Positions 32,189 through 43,590 of a stretch of DNA of 64,000 nt are shown here, piece by piece; the first letter of the stretch is position 1; every line of letters starts with the position of its first letter. The stretch is from Toxonevra muliebris. Lineage: Eukaryota > Arthropoda > Insecta > Diptera > Pallopteridae. A model generated the notes under the pieces. The model saw nothing but the letters and a program-made list of their open reading frames with translations, did not search any database and had not been told where the DNA came from. The position numbers and the translations under genes were made by a program. The stretch is taken from contig OY829329.1 in NCBI GenBank assembly GCA_963691655.1, forward strand, positions 67,162,822 to 67,226,821. The letters run 5' to 3'.

Positions 32189-32459
32189 TACTTATTTATT
32201 AATTTATTATTCTCAGAAGCGTGTGATATGTATATGATTTGTGAATGTTATTTTAGGGTTTTGATGATGTATCTGCTTTGTTTTTTCCTTGTTTTTATCT
32301 GTTTATTTTACATAATTATAAATTTAGATTTAAGGTAATTATATGTTTTTTAACTTTAGTTTTAAGATTCAGACTCCGATTGTAAATATGCAACTATATC
32401 TGTGACTAGCACTTTAAATAATAAGATTGTAAATCTTCTAGTGTTAGGATGAACTCAAA

Positions 32460-32486
32460 ATATAATAATAATAATAATAATAATAA
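32460..32486. repeat. (TAA)n tail of LINE B
   Basis: About nine ATA/TAA units directly after the LINE B 3' untranslated region, best read as its terminal tail. Confidence 0.8.
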
Positions 32487-32499
32487 AACAATTCAATAG

Positions 32500-32580
32500 T
32501 TTAATAATTTGAGAACAAATTAAATCCACTTTCTTTTAAATAAAAATTAACAAAAGCCATGAAAACGTAACAAGTATGAC
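32500..32580. repeat. inverted repeat arm, right (partner 28374-28440)
   Basis: Reverse complement begins TTTTCATGGCTTTTGTTAAT and continues through ATTTTTATTTAAAA and GTGGATTTAATTTGTTCT, matching the left arm. Confidence 0.7.
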
Positions 32581-32599
32581 ATGCCAAGATTTGCTGCTT

Positions 32600-32910
32600 T
32601 TATTTTGTACAGTACTGTACATAGGCTGGAGTTTCATCTGGACCCGAGCTTTTATTAATGCTAAGATTCAGAAGCACTTTCTTGACTACACCAGTTCGAA
32701 AATGAATTTTCGGCATAATTAAAGGAAGTTTATCGATAACGGGTGGTACTTGGTTGCTTGAAGGTAAATGACAGTTTTTAGTGAAGGTATTAGCAAATAA
32801 ATTTGCATTTTCGGTTGAGTTAGTGAAGTTCTTGTCACTTTAAGAAGCGTTTGGAATGGACGAAGCTGTTATGTTTTTGACTCTTTTTCACATTGCTCAG
32901 AGACCTCATA
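32600..32910 (-). pseudogene. LINE A, pre-RT portion
   Basis: Reading the minus strand: KNFTNSTENANLFANTFTKN, PPVIDKLPLIMPKIHFRTGV, then SINKSSGPDETPAYVQYCTK and a stop. This is the conserved stretch just before the first RT motifs (K-S-S-G-P-D) and belongs upstream of the RT segment at 27290-28390. The 4.2 kb between them is the LINE B insertion plus flanking repeat arms. Confidence 0.7.
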
Positions 32911-33799
32911 AATGATTGAAGGGATTGTAGAAAAAAAGGGTGAGGCGTTAGATGAAAAAAGAGAAAAAGGAGGAGAGGGCGAGTAAAGAATAACACGCAT
33001 TGATCACACAGTCAGGGCTTGTATTTAAATTCCAAGTTCAGGCAGGACCTTTTCAGTAGAGCCTCCAACTCTTTAACAGTGCTGACATCTACTTAGCGAT
33101 TTATGTCTTAACGTTTTGCTTTCAATGCTGATGTTAATGTAAAACCATAAATAATGGTAATAACTAAATTCACATAAGTAAACTGTGAAGTAAGTGTACA
33201 ATGAAAATTTCGGTTCCAAGTATTTTTGTAATTGCCTTGAGGTAAGTTTTCATTAATGAAAAGCTGTCTGGAAGACTGTGTAAATTACAAAAAGTGGCAG
33301 ACATCATTGCTGTCTGAGCTCTTTATTTCATGCATTTAAAGCAGAAAACATTTTATTATCAAGACTGACTAAAGAAACACAACATTTAGTTTAAAAAACA
33401 GGTGTTTCTATGTGCTTGCGTTTTCAACCTAGACTTTTTTTTTTTGAATACATATACGACATAACAAAATTAATACAATTTTTGCGTGTGAGTTGCTACT
33501 AAACAAACTTTTATTGTAAATTTTCTATGCAAAGTATAACAAGTAATATTTTGTTTGCCACTTTGACATTTTCGAACTTTGAATTTATATATATATATAT
33601 ATATGTATGTATATGTATCTATGCGTTTTAACAAATTTTTATTGTGGTATTTCAAAGAATTTAAATAATGTTGCCATTTATACGAGGCTAATTTATGTTC
33701 AAGACGGGAAGAAAAACACACAAAATAATGCAAACGCAGACAACGACATGCTAGACTTTTCATATTATTAGAGTAAAGCAGCGGAGAGATTGTATTAGA

Positions 33800-33804
<5 letters not shown>

Positions 33805-33832
<28 letters not shown>
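33805..33832. repeat. (GA)n microsatellite
   Basis: About 14 uninterrupted GA units. Confidence 0.95.
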
Positions 33833-34250
33833 CGGGAGAGTATTAAAATGAGAAAATGAACCTCTTAAAAAGTTTTTTAAGTATGCAAAAGTGGAAAAGT
33901 TTTTAAATAAAATTTCAATTTCAATAAACTTTTATGCTAAAAACACTCGGAAACACCCAAACACACACACATATACACGCACACATAGAAATACACGCAC
34001 ACACATACACTAAACTTGTCGGCACTGACACTTAGAGTAGGCTGGCGGGCTCTTGGTTTATCTAGGAATGGCTGAATGCTGGTGAATAATGTAGTATTCA
34101 CACACGCACATACACACACACACACACACACACATCATTTAAATGTTTTTATGTGTATGAGTGCGTGTTTTCAACACTATGAATGTCGGTTTTATATAGC
34201 TGAGATTCTTCTTAACGCTTTCTTTTTTCACTCACTGTTGCGTTTCCTGC

Positions 34251-34277
34251 TTCTTCTTCTTCTTCTTCTTCTTCTTC
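34251..34277. repeat. (TTC)n microsatellite
   Basis: About nine TTC units; a shorter TTC run also occurs at 10225-10245. Confidence 0.95.
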
Positions 34278-35906
34278 AACTGCTACTTCTACTTTCACTT
34301 TTTCACTACATATAAAGAATTCAGTAAAAGATTCAAAGTTGAAGTGCATTTCCGGCAGTTTTATGCTTTCATTTCCTACTTAGTTTTTTTTCTCCAACCT
34401 TCCTTGCCTTTTTTGCTTTGTTATTTACAATAACAAATACATAGGTATATATACATATATATATGTATGTGTGCTTGATGCTTGTAAGGGAAAAGTAGAA
34501 AATGAAAGCTTATTACTTGTTGTATTTGAGCATAGACTTACTATACATTTCTATGCAATGAATATTGCTACTGCATGCTAATATGTATACGCGAGAGAAT
34601 GTGTGTGTATGTGCTTGAGTTGTGTGTGTGTGTGTGTATGTGTGTTTGCAAGCGCAGCACATAATTGCCTTGCTGCTTTCTGTCTTGTCTTGTATTGTTT
34701 TGCGTATGCTTTGTACCTTGCAATTTGCGCCTCATTTTGTATATGTAGTTCGTAACTATTTATGCGCGCACGTGCATGTGAGTGAATGACGCGCGCGTCC
34801 TTGTTCTGCTATAAGGACTCAATGCATCACACCACATTCTTCTAGAGATATACTCCCGTTCTAACACAAGTTTCCCATGAGTTTTCGTTTTCAAGCAAAA
34901 GTTGAAATGGAAAAATAGCAAAAAACAAAAAAAAAAAACAAAAAAAAGCTAAGCAAAAGAAAACGGAATCTCTAATGTGAAAATAAGTGCTTCATGGTGG
35001 ATTTTTTTGCTTCCGTTTGTGATGTGAGAGATAAAATGATATGATGCCATCATGCGATGCGATGCGATGCGATGTGATGTGGTAGTGGTGTGGTTGCGTT
35101 GTGATATACACGCAATGAAGAAATGTTTCTTCTTCTTTTTTTCACTCATCCAATTGCTTTCTGTTTGTTGTTCTATACTTTCATCAGTAGCTGCTACAAC
35201 AACAACATCATCATCTTGAGCGTTGTTCCCGCAGTATTCATCGTCCTCACTGTGCGTTTCTTATCGTCCTTCATCGTCTTAATTTTTCTCTTCACCTTCA
35301 TCGTTTTCATCAACGTCTTTCACTTTCTCTTCGTCTTTTTTATCATCATCATCATCATCATCGTTGTAGTTGTCGTTTGCTCGCCCGTTCTTTCTTTCTT
35401 TCTGGTTCCCTGTGTCGTCTTGAGAATTATGCAAAACAGTCAGTTGGGATTGTTATGCAAATTGCTAGCAATTACGATGAAAGACATAAAAGTTGCTGCC
35501 TCTGTCACCGCCATAACGCTATTGAATCATTATTTTAAAATTATAAGCAGCAAATACTTTGGTTTTTTACTTTATCCAACCACAACAAATACAGCTACAT
35601 TATGAATAAGAAATATTCACATTTAAGTTTCTTTACAATTTGAAATATTTATTTAAATTTAAACATGATCGGATTTATGAATATAAAATATTCGCAGTCA
35701 ATGTAAGCAAGCACGATGCTTTTTTTCTATGATTTAACAAATTCTTTCTCACTTATTGATGGTTACATTGCTGTTCCTTCCTTTATACTTTATATTGAGA
35801 ATTTTTGAGTTTTTCATTACCAACACACAGAGTTTTCATAGCAAATTATAGACTGAATTTATTTTCTTAACCGAAATCCTAATTAAAATAGTAAATGTAA
35901 ACAAAG

Positions 35907-35930
35907 AGGGGGCGGGGGGGGGGGGAGGGG
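35907..35930. repeat. G-run (possible G-quadruplex)
   Basis: Three G tracts of 5, 12 and 4 bases separated by single C or A. Such a tract could fold as a quadruplex and is prone to sequencing length errors. Confidence 0.7.
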
Positions 35931-36636
35931 TTGATAATGACCATTGTGTGGTAACAGGTTCTCCTTTAGAATAAAAGCATAAAACTGTATCGAGTGTAGA
36001 GATTATGATTCATAGAATCATTAATATCACTCATACGCCTCCGAGTTCATTGTAGGTAAATACTGATTGCTTCAAGTTTCATAAACCAAACATATTACAG
36101 GCATTTCTTATACCCAAATATGGATCAAGTTTTGAAATAGGCGAAATTGGGCAAGTGGGCGTGGTACTTTTCATACCAGTGAAATTCTCTATAACTGATA
36201 TTGAAAGAAATACCAAAGAAAATAAATCCAAATTCTGTATACTTCTCTGAAATAGTCTCTAAAACAATTGTTTCGAAGAATTTTAACATCGAGTTATAAC
36301 TGCACCTACCTCCCATACACCTACCTACCTCCTATACAAGTAAAATATTCAAACGGCAATATCAAGGCAAATGTTTTTTATTCATTGGAAGATGGAAATC
36401 TTCACAGATACCGCAGAACTCTTACTACCGACTAATACCATCTCCTTCATCCCTTCCCCCCCCCCCCCTCTCCCCGTGGGACTACCCGTAGATAAATCTT
36501 CGTGGTTCTTCTAGCAGTTCAGTTCTCGATCTGTTCCTGCTGTTTTATTTTCCTGCTCTCATGGCACATGCCTTAGGATTTCACTTTCACATCCCCGTGC
36601 CTCCGTTTGCAATGTCGAGAATTACCGTAAACGTCT

Positions 36637-37876
36637 ATCGTAAAGTGGCGCAAGTTTAATACTCTGTAGCAAGCTTTGCTATTTACCGTTACTTTAATTT
36701 AAAAAGCAAATTCATTCATCATTGGCTTTGCTTTTAATTTCATTTGAATTTTTGTTATTACATTTTGAAATTTCCATAAAAATGGACAAGGAAAATATTC
36801 GTCGTGAATTTATGAAATTTCATTTGGCAAATTATAGTAGCCGTCAAATTGCAAAGGCTTTAAATTTGTCAAGTCGTACGGTAGACCGAGCTATTATTCG
36901 ATATAATGAAACTGGTTGCCACTACTGGTTTAACAGAAAAAATTCGTAAACGAATCTAGCGAAATCCAAGGCGCTCAATGAGAAAAATCGCTAAGGAAGT
37001 CGGAGTAAACCGGGAAACAGTGCGAATCATTGCAAAACCAAAGCTTAATCTTAAGCCGTACAAGCTCCGAAAAGCTCAAGATCTGACACAAAAAAAGAAA
37101 GATTTGCGACTGCAAAGATGCAAGGCGTTGCTACGCTCCTCCGTGTTAAAAAATGTTGAAAATATCTTGTTTACAGATGAAAAAATTTTCACGCTTGAAC
37201 AACATTTCAATGCGCAAAATGACCGAATGTGGCTAACATCATCATCGCAACAAAATTGGACTGTTGGCCGAGTTCAAAAGCCAGCTTCCGTTATGGTATG
37301 GGCTGGAGTTTCCGCTAATGCCAGAACCCCTCTAATATTCGTTGAAGAGGGTGTTAAAATTGACCAGGTTGTTTATTGGAGCATTTTAAATGAACATGTT
37401 CTTCCCTGGGCCCAAGATACATTTGGAAATGAAAACTGGACTTTCCAGCAAGATTCTGCACCTTCCCACATGGCAAAAGTAACGCTAACATGGATAAAAG
37501 ACAATTTTTCTGGATTCATAACATCTCAAGAATGGCCACCATCCTCCCCAGACTTGAATCCAATGGACTACTCTATTTGGAGTATTTTAGAGAGTAAGGC
37601 TTGTGCATCTCAACGCCACAGTCTGGAGTCGCTGACAAATTCATTAGAGAAAGCCTGGACTGAAATTGATCAGGAAGTCCTGCGGCGAACAGTCCTACGA
37701 TTTCCGGATCGATTGAAGGCATGTGTGCAGGCTAAAGGAGGTTATATTGAATGAGGTGGGGTTCAAATGAATGCTTATATATTCAGCAATGTTAACACTT
37801 AATTGTACTTAATGGAAGTACGCCCTTTTAAAAATAACTGCTGAAATGTGTGCGTCACTTTACGATTGTCACCCTG
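36637..37876 (+). mobile_element. maT transposon, copy 2 (damaged)
   Basis: Homologous to 17716-19003 in the opposite orientation. The right terminus is complete (to 37876, followed by TA). The left terminus lacks the outer dozen bases and begins at ATCGTAAAGTGGCG. The right end abuts an R1-like LINE fragment. Confidence 0.9.
36782..37754 (+). pseudogene. maT transposase, frameshifted copy
   Basis: Starts at ATG 36782 (MDKENIRREFMKFHL). Relative to the intact copy, 38 bases are missing just after YNETG (near 36914), which shifts the frame. A Lys codon has also become TAG near 36957. From MRKIAKEVGVNRETV (36978) to the end the frame is open, with FTDEKIF, FQQDSAPSH and SPDLNPMDY all preserved, so the catalytic part could still be read from an internal start but lacks the first DNA-binding half. 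Confidence 0.92.
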
Positions 37877-39550
37877 TATAGGCAGCTTTCCCTCGAAGGC
37901 ACATATCGTATTTTGTGATACGATTCGTAAAGCACTGAACACCCTCAATGCGCTTAGCCTTTGGACGGCTAACACCTTTTTAATGTGCGTCTTTTTTGCG
38001 TCGTTTGTTTTAACCGCCTTGCCGCTGATCGCTGCAAGATGGTCCTTAAAAGATATTCTAGTATCTATGAGCACTTCTACATATAATGGTGAGCTTTTCC
38101 ACACTCACCTCACAGCAGCTGCTCGCTTTTCTTCTTTGTGCTCAAAAGCACGATTTCCGTTTTTTGGGCTGCCGTGTTTAATAATCGTTGCACACTCGAC
38201 ATTGCAATATCTTAGATACTGCCACCAACGCAATATCATCTGCGTATCCTACTAGCGTTGTACCTGCAGGGAGTTTCAGTTTTGAGAACGCCGTCGTACA
38301 TCACGTTCCATTGTGTTTGCCCAAGTATAGGTCCTGTGGTACACCACCGGTTACTTTATACTCCTTGACCCCATCATGTGTGTCAGTTAAGAGCCGGCTG
38401 TTGCTGAAGTAGCTGCGCTCAAATATTTTGCCAGCTGTGTTCAGCATACATAGCGGACGATATGATGGCAGTTTTCCCGGTTTTAAGAGCAGCACCAATC
38501 TTTGCCTTTTCCACAAATTGGAAAAAACTCCTTCCTTCAAGCAGGTATTGTATATCTATATAAAAACGTCTGGTCCGGCTTTCACTGCCACCTTGAAAGC
38601 TACATTTGCCACTTCATCTAGCTTCAACGGTTTGTTGTCGTCGATTCGTTACGCAAAATCGATAAGACTTCATCTCTCGTTACGCATGATGCAGTCTGTA
38701 GTGTACCATCAGTCTCGATATCCTTTAGTTCCTCTTGTGGGAATATAGCACATAGGTTGGGGTGCCCTTGGTCCCCTAAACATCCGCATCATCATCCTGT
38801 ATGCTTAGCCCTTTTGATCCAAATCCGCGCTATGACTGAGCTCTTTGAAACGCTCGCTGTTGCTAGTGTTTATCGCCATTTTGAGGGCTGTTCTGGCAAT
38901 CTTGTATTCCTCCTGTAATACTTCGGAGTTGGGTCTGGCGCGTGCTCTCTGCGCATTTCTGTGCTCTTTATGACACTGCTGCTTCTTCCTGCTTCCGCTA
39001 TTTACTCGGTCCACCAGTAAGCAAGTCTTCTCAAATTTGCTTTAGCAAACCTTGACGTTGATGCGCCACAAGCTCCACTTGTTTGCTGCTGATGCTCCGT
39101 CAATCGATATGTCACTCCAAATAACTTCAAATGTTTCCTCAACGAACGCCCACCTTTTCCATTCAATTTGTAAGGCTTTCAGCACTTGTAGCGCATTTCT
39201 TGCTGCTCTTTGTTTCACGTCTATCACGATCGCATGATGGTCGCTGTATGTATATGCCTTGCTGATACTCCATTCGATTCTGTTTGCTGTTGCATTGTCG
39301 GCGAAAGCAAGGTCAATGATTGTTCTGCCCCTGCCTGTGCCTAAAGTGTAGCGGCGCACCTCGTTCAGCAGCGCCTGGTCAAATGCTGCAAGGCTCTCTT
39401 CTAGCACTCAACCTCTCGTGTTGGCACGAATGCTGCCCTAAGTCTTGGACCATAGGTTGAAGTCACCAATAATGATAATCGGGTGCTTACTCGGGCGCTT
39501 CAGTCTTCGAATTCGATGGCCGTTCAGCTAGGAGGTTTTGCCCATATATA
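37877..39550 (-). pseudogene. R1-like LINE fragment (endonuclease and RT pieces)
   Basis: On the minus strand in order: PIIIIGDFNLWSK and SLAAFDQALLNEVRRYTLG with YTYSDHHAIVIDV (C-terminal half of the AP endonuclease, 39490-39220), then linker DNA, then LWKRQRLVLLLKPGKLPSYR plus PLCMLNTAGKIFER (start of RT, 38530-38420), GGVPQD, and finally VLIDTRISFKDHLAAIS with ALRIVSQNTICAFEGKLPI (thumb region, to 37877). The RT catalytic box is degraded. Wording such as YRPLCMLNTAGK is characteristic of the R1 group. It breaks off exactly at the right end of maT copy 2, so maT inserted into it or beside a deletion. The left continuation was not found. Confidence 0.75.
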
Positions 39551-40948
39551 GCCTGGCTCTTTCACCGCCAATATTTACATGTAAATGCATGAAAATGTGT
39601 ATGGGATCTGGCCAGACTCATGAGGTACGTATAACTACAACCCATGCATAAGTTTTTTTGTGGTGATTTTCTCATAAATTCATTGCATTTCATCGAAGTT
39701 TTGATGCAAACAGCAGACAGTTTTCTTCTTCTTTTTCTTTTCATTAGGGAAATAAGAAAATAAAATTTTTTTGCTATTTCAGTTCAGAATTTTGTCCACC
39801 TTAAAGCCCGGCCGCTTTGCCGGATTTTGTAATTTGTAAATAAATTACATAAAAATTTGATCACTGTCATCATTCATTACCTGCAGTTTGTTTTGCTATA
39901 TTTTATTTCTATTTGTCAATGATATTGGCACTAAAATTGACATGACGGTGACATGATTTCTTAACTTTATACACTACCCTGTTGTGTTTTTTATTTGTTT
40001 ATACAAAAAAAAAATAATAATTTATAGCTCGCAAAATTCTGCCAGTGAAAAAAGAAAAACACAAAACATACAGCGTTAGAAAAGGGAAGAGAAAGGAAGA
40101 AGTGTAGCAGCAGCAGAAGGAGAAGCAATTGAAAATGAAAATGATAGAAGCAATGAATTTAGGAGCAGTTAGCAAAACCACATGCAGCAAATGAGCGTAA
40201 AGAAAAATGCTAGCAGAAAATGTGAAAAATAAAAATAAAAAAAATGAGGAAGCAAAAACCAACAAACAGAAAAATATCAAATTGTCTGACTTCAAATGGG
40301 GGAGAGAGTCCAAAGACGAGAACAGAAAGCAAAGAGCAGAGAAAGAAAGAAGAAATTCTGCCCTGTTGAGTAGAGTGAAATAAATGAATATACTAAAATA
40401 TTATGAAAAAAAAAAAAAAACTAAACTAAAGACCTTGAAGAAGGGAAGAGTACAAGAAGAAGTAGCTACTGCTGATGATGACGAAGTCAGCCGAGGTAGA
40501 AGAAGAAAAAGCGAAACATATGTTGAAGCATGTTTCAATAATGAGCCTCATATACAATAACAACAAACAAACACACACACACAGACTCAAACATGCATAT
40601 ACTACCACGCAGAAAATACACACCGACACAGGCTAAACACCGACACACAAGTAAACATGTATGCGTGTGTTATGAAATAAAGGACAACACATGCTGCATA
40701 TTTGTTATCTATCTTTATGTGTGTGTGTGTGTGTGCATGTACATATGTATTTACCATATCCTTGTATATGCATATATATTCATGTTTTTTTTGTATATTA
40801 TGTGCTGCTCTACTATGCGCCACAAGCTTCAAATTAATAGTTTGTCCTGGGAGCATATATGAGCATACATTTATTATAAACAACAATGCCAATAAATTTT
40901 TATTTTTTGGACCCAAGAAACGAAGAAATAATAAAGATATGAAAACAA

Positions 40949-40983
<35 letters not shown>

Positions 40984-41372
40984 AGAGCAGCAACAACACC
41001 AACAAAAATAACAAACAACAAATGAGAAAAATGTGACTTTTTTGCTTGCATGTGCGCACGTGTCTCTGTATGTGTTCGTATATGATATAACAACACTTTA
41101 TGAAAAATATGAAGGCATTTATAGAAGATGGTCTTAACAATATTGCTCCAACAACAAAAAATAACAGCAACAAAAAAATAACAACAACAAACTCGTAAAT
41201 ATATGTATGCATATTAATTTACAGTGCAATTTAAACTACCAAATAAAAAAATTGGGCCAGGCTCTTTAAGTTCGGTCATTTTTGCAGCTGAGATGAGTGA
41301 GAACTATAACAGTGACGAAGAGCTTTGAGGTTATGTTTACGGGGGAAGAAGACAACTATAGATAAGGTTTAA
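39551..41372. other. non-coding DNA with microsatellites
   Basis: A-rich, purine-rich sequence with GAA/AGA runs (40060-40520), GT repeat (about 40717-40736), CAA runs and a CAG run. No gene recognised. Confidence 0.5.
40952..40981. repeat. (CAG)n microsatellite
   Basis: Ten CAG units, extending into imperfect GCA/CAA triplets. Frames translate as poly-Ala, poly-Leu or poly-Gln, but no surrounding coding evidence exists. Confidence 0.95.
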
Positions 41373-41789
41373 CCCTTTCGGTACCATGGTGACGCCGGTG
41401 TCATAAGATTAATTTTAATGATTTTTTAAAAACTTTGGAAGGAGAATTGATCGTTCTTTAACTTCAATTAAAGAAATTTACATATATTTTTTGATAACGG
41501 CTCTGTACTGGATCAAAGTGAAGAAAATTGTTTTCTTATTTTTTTTGTTAATTTTAAATCCAAATACCCCAAATTTTTGAACTGTTGTGAGAAAAACATG
41601 ATTTCCCATATTTTTAAATTTTTGCTTACTTTTCTGGAAATACAAGTTTTGTTATGGGCCACCGGTGACCCTAAACTCCTCAATGGAAACTTTTTAAGAA
41701 CTTTTTTACAATGAAATGGGGGTCAAAGAAAGCAAATATGGACTTGGTTTTGATCTATCGGTTCTAGTTTCCTTACGGTCAAGAAAGGG
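41373..41789. mobile_element. piggyBac-like MITE
   Basis: A 417-bp unit flanked by TTAA on both sides (41369-41372, 41790-41793) with 7-bp inverted ends CCCTTTC and GAAAGGG. No coding capacity. Two CACCGGTG-like palindromic motifs lie inside or at its edge, with a third just outside (see findings). TTAA flanks and CCCTTT ends are typical of piggyBac-mobilised elements. Confidence 0.65.
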
Positions 41790-41961
41790 TTAAGTGAAAA
41801 ATTAATACTAAGTTACTTTGTCTATCTTTATAAAAATATCTAAAATATAATAAACAGAAAAAGTTCGTAAAAGATCCTATTGAGGGCCACATGGTCACCG
41901 GTGACCCATGAATATTCAGACCCTCAGAGGCGCAAAACGCTTGCTTTGATCAAAAATTGGA

Positions 41962-43218
41962 TTGGGAGTATGAATGTATAAACTCGTAATTGTGACTAAC
42001 TTCATATCTATCATACGCGCCATTTTTTGACATTGACAGCTATTCTATCTCGAAGAGCGCCAAAAATATTATAAGAATTGATCTGTCAAATAATTTTCAT
42101 AATTTTACAAAAGTGTTTTACTATAGCTGAAAATGTTGAATTTCGTGCCAACAAAACATCATTTGCGGGAAGTTTTAATTTGCTTCTTCCATTTAAATAA
42201 AAAAGCAACTGAAGCACATCGTTTACTCACTGAAGCTTATACTGACTATGCTATAGACGTTAGAATGTGCCAGGTGTGGTATGCCCGTTTCAAAAGTGGT
42301 GATTTTGATGTTGAAGATAGGGAACGTTCAGGCGGCCCGAAAAAGTTTGAAAATGAAGAATTGAAGGCATTACTCAAAGAAGATTTATGTCAAACGCAAC
42401 AAGAACTTGCAGAATCTTTAGGAGTTGATCAATCAACGATTTCTAAACGATTAAAAGCATTGGGAATGATTCAAAAGCAAGGAAATTGGGTGCCGTACGA
42501 ATTGAAGCCGAGAGACGTCGAACGACGATTTTTCACATGTGAACTGCTGATTGAACGACAGAAAAGAAAGGGTTTTCTGCATCGTATTGTGACTGGCGAT
42601 GAAAAGTGGATACGTTACGATAACCCAAAGCGTTAGAAATCATGGGGACCGCCCGGACATGCATCAACATCAACGGCAAAGCCGAACATCCATGGATCCA
42701 AGCTCACGTTGTGTATTTGGTGGGATATGAAAGGTGTCGTGTATTATGAGCTGTTGAAACCGGATGAAACGATCACTGGCGACCGCTACCGGCTACAATT
42801 GATGCGTTTGAGCCGAGCATTAAAGGATAAGAGGCCAAAATATGAGAATACACGACGGCCGCATGTTGCAAGGCAAGTAAAAACATACTTGGAAACGCTG
42901 AAATGGGAAGTGCTACCCCACCCGCCGTATTCTCCAGACATTGCTCCTTCTGATTACAACTTGTTTCGATCGATGACACATGGCCTGGCTGAACAGCACT
43001 TCCGTTCTTTCGAAGAACTCAAAAAATGGGTCGATTCGTGGATAGCCTCAAAAGATGAGGAGTTTTTTGCGACGCGGAATCCGTATGCTACCAGAAAAAT
43101 GGGAAAAGGTTGTGGCTAATGATGGACAATACTTTAAAGAATAAATTTATAATCACTTTTTCACAATAAATGTCCAAATTACGAAAAAAAATACGAGTTT
43201 ATACATTTATACTCCCAA
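41962..43218 (+). mobile_element. mauritiana-type mariner, copy 2
   Basis: A 1257-bp element with both terminal repeats (TTGGGAGTATGAATGTATAA on the left), closely matching copy 1. The right side is followed by TA; the left is preceded by GA, so the target duplication has changed by mutation. The transposase is inactive. Confidence 0.9.
42133..43144 (+). pseudogene. mariner transposase, copy 2, broken
   Basis: Begins [33 protein letters not shown] is followed by TAG where copy 1 has Lys (42634-42636). Further on, the bases coding for the segment with the second catalytic Asp (HDEVILQHDNA in copy 1) are deleted, giving YENTRRPHVARQ. The third region SPDIAPSDYNLF is intact. A frameshift near 43066 alters the last residues. 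At least three lesions, all different from those of copy 1. Confidence 0.9.
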
Positions 43219-43590
43219 TAACAAGAAATTGAGGTCAGACAATATGAATCTGAATTCGATTTTGCGCTGTCTACTCTGATTTTCTTAGGGTCCCGAAAGA
43301 GTTATGAGCAAGCATAACTGCCACGGAAAAATTTGAATGGTAGCAATGATCGAACCGGTCGATTTTTTTTTTTTTTTATCGAAAACACAAATACCTGTAG
43401 CTTGCTTGAGGCTCGTATTGAGCACAGCTCGGGAAAGCTTATATGATATCACAATGAACCTTCCGGTCTAAGCGTGCCCTTTCACAAAATCAGAAGGGCA
43501 GCCTAACCATTCAACCAGTTCGATACTATACAATTGAAATCCACCCAGCTGCGATTGATGATTGTAATTCTCACTCAGTTGCTCAACTTA
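43219..43590. other. non-coding spacer
   Basis: Sequence between mariner copy 2 and the Tc1 relic, with a T-run at about 43364-43377. Nothing recognisable. Confidence 0.4.

Larger units (their letters stand above)
28787..32490 (+). mobile_element. LINE B: young non-LTR retrotransposon, 5'-truncated
   Basis: Contains the last part of ORF1, a complete ORF2, about 270 bases of 3' untranslated sequence and a terminal (TAA/ATA)n run (32460-32486). Simple TAA repeats as a 3' tail occur in I-type LINEs, while the RT motifs and the LWNSLP end of ORF2 resemble CR1-like clades, so I leave the clade open. It sits inside the older LINE A. Clear target duplications were not seen because the flanks are AT-rich. 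Confidence 0.8.
32911..36636. other. non-coding DNA rich in microsatellites
   Basis: Repeats include (AT)n/(GTAT) near 33587-33625, (GA)n 33805-33832, (CA)n 34111-34133, (TTC)n 34251-34277, GATGC units 35046-35078 and ATC units 35341-35362. A 12-base G run lies near 35914-35925 and a 12-base C run near 36456-36468. No exon or transposon ORF was recognised. The open frames here are repeat translations. Confidence 0.5.

Noticed and set aside
40602..41212. minus-strand frames with poly-Ala and poly-Leu around the CAG run
   Set aside because: Explained by CAG/CAA triplet repeats with no flanking coding signal.
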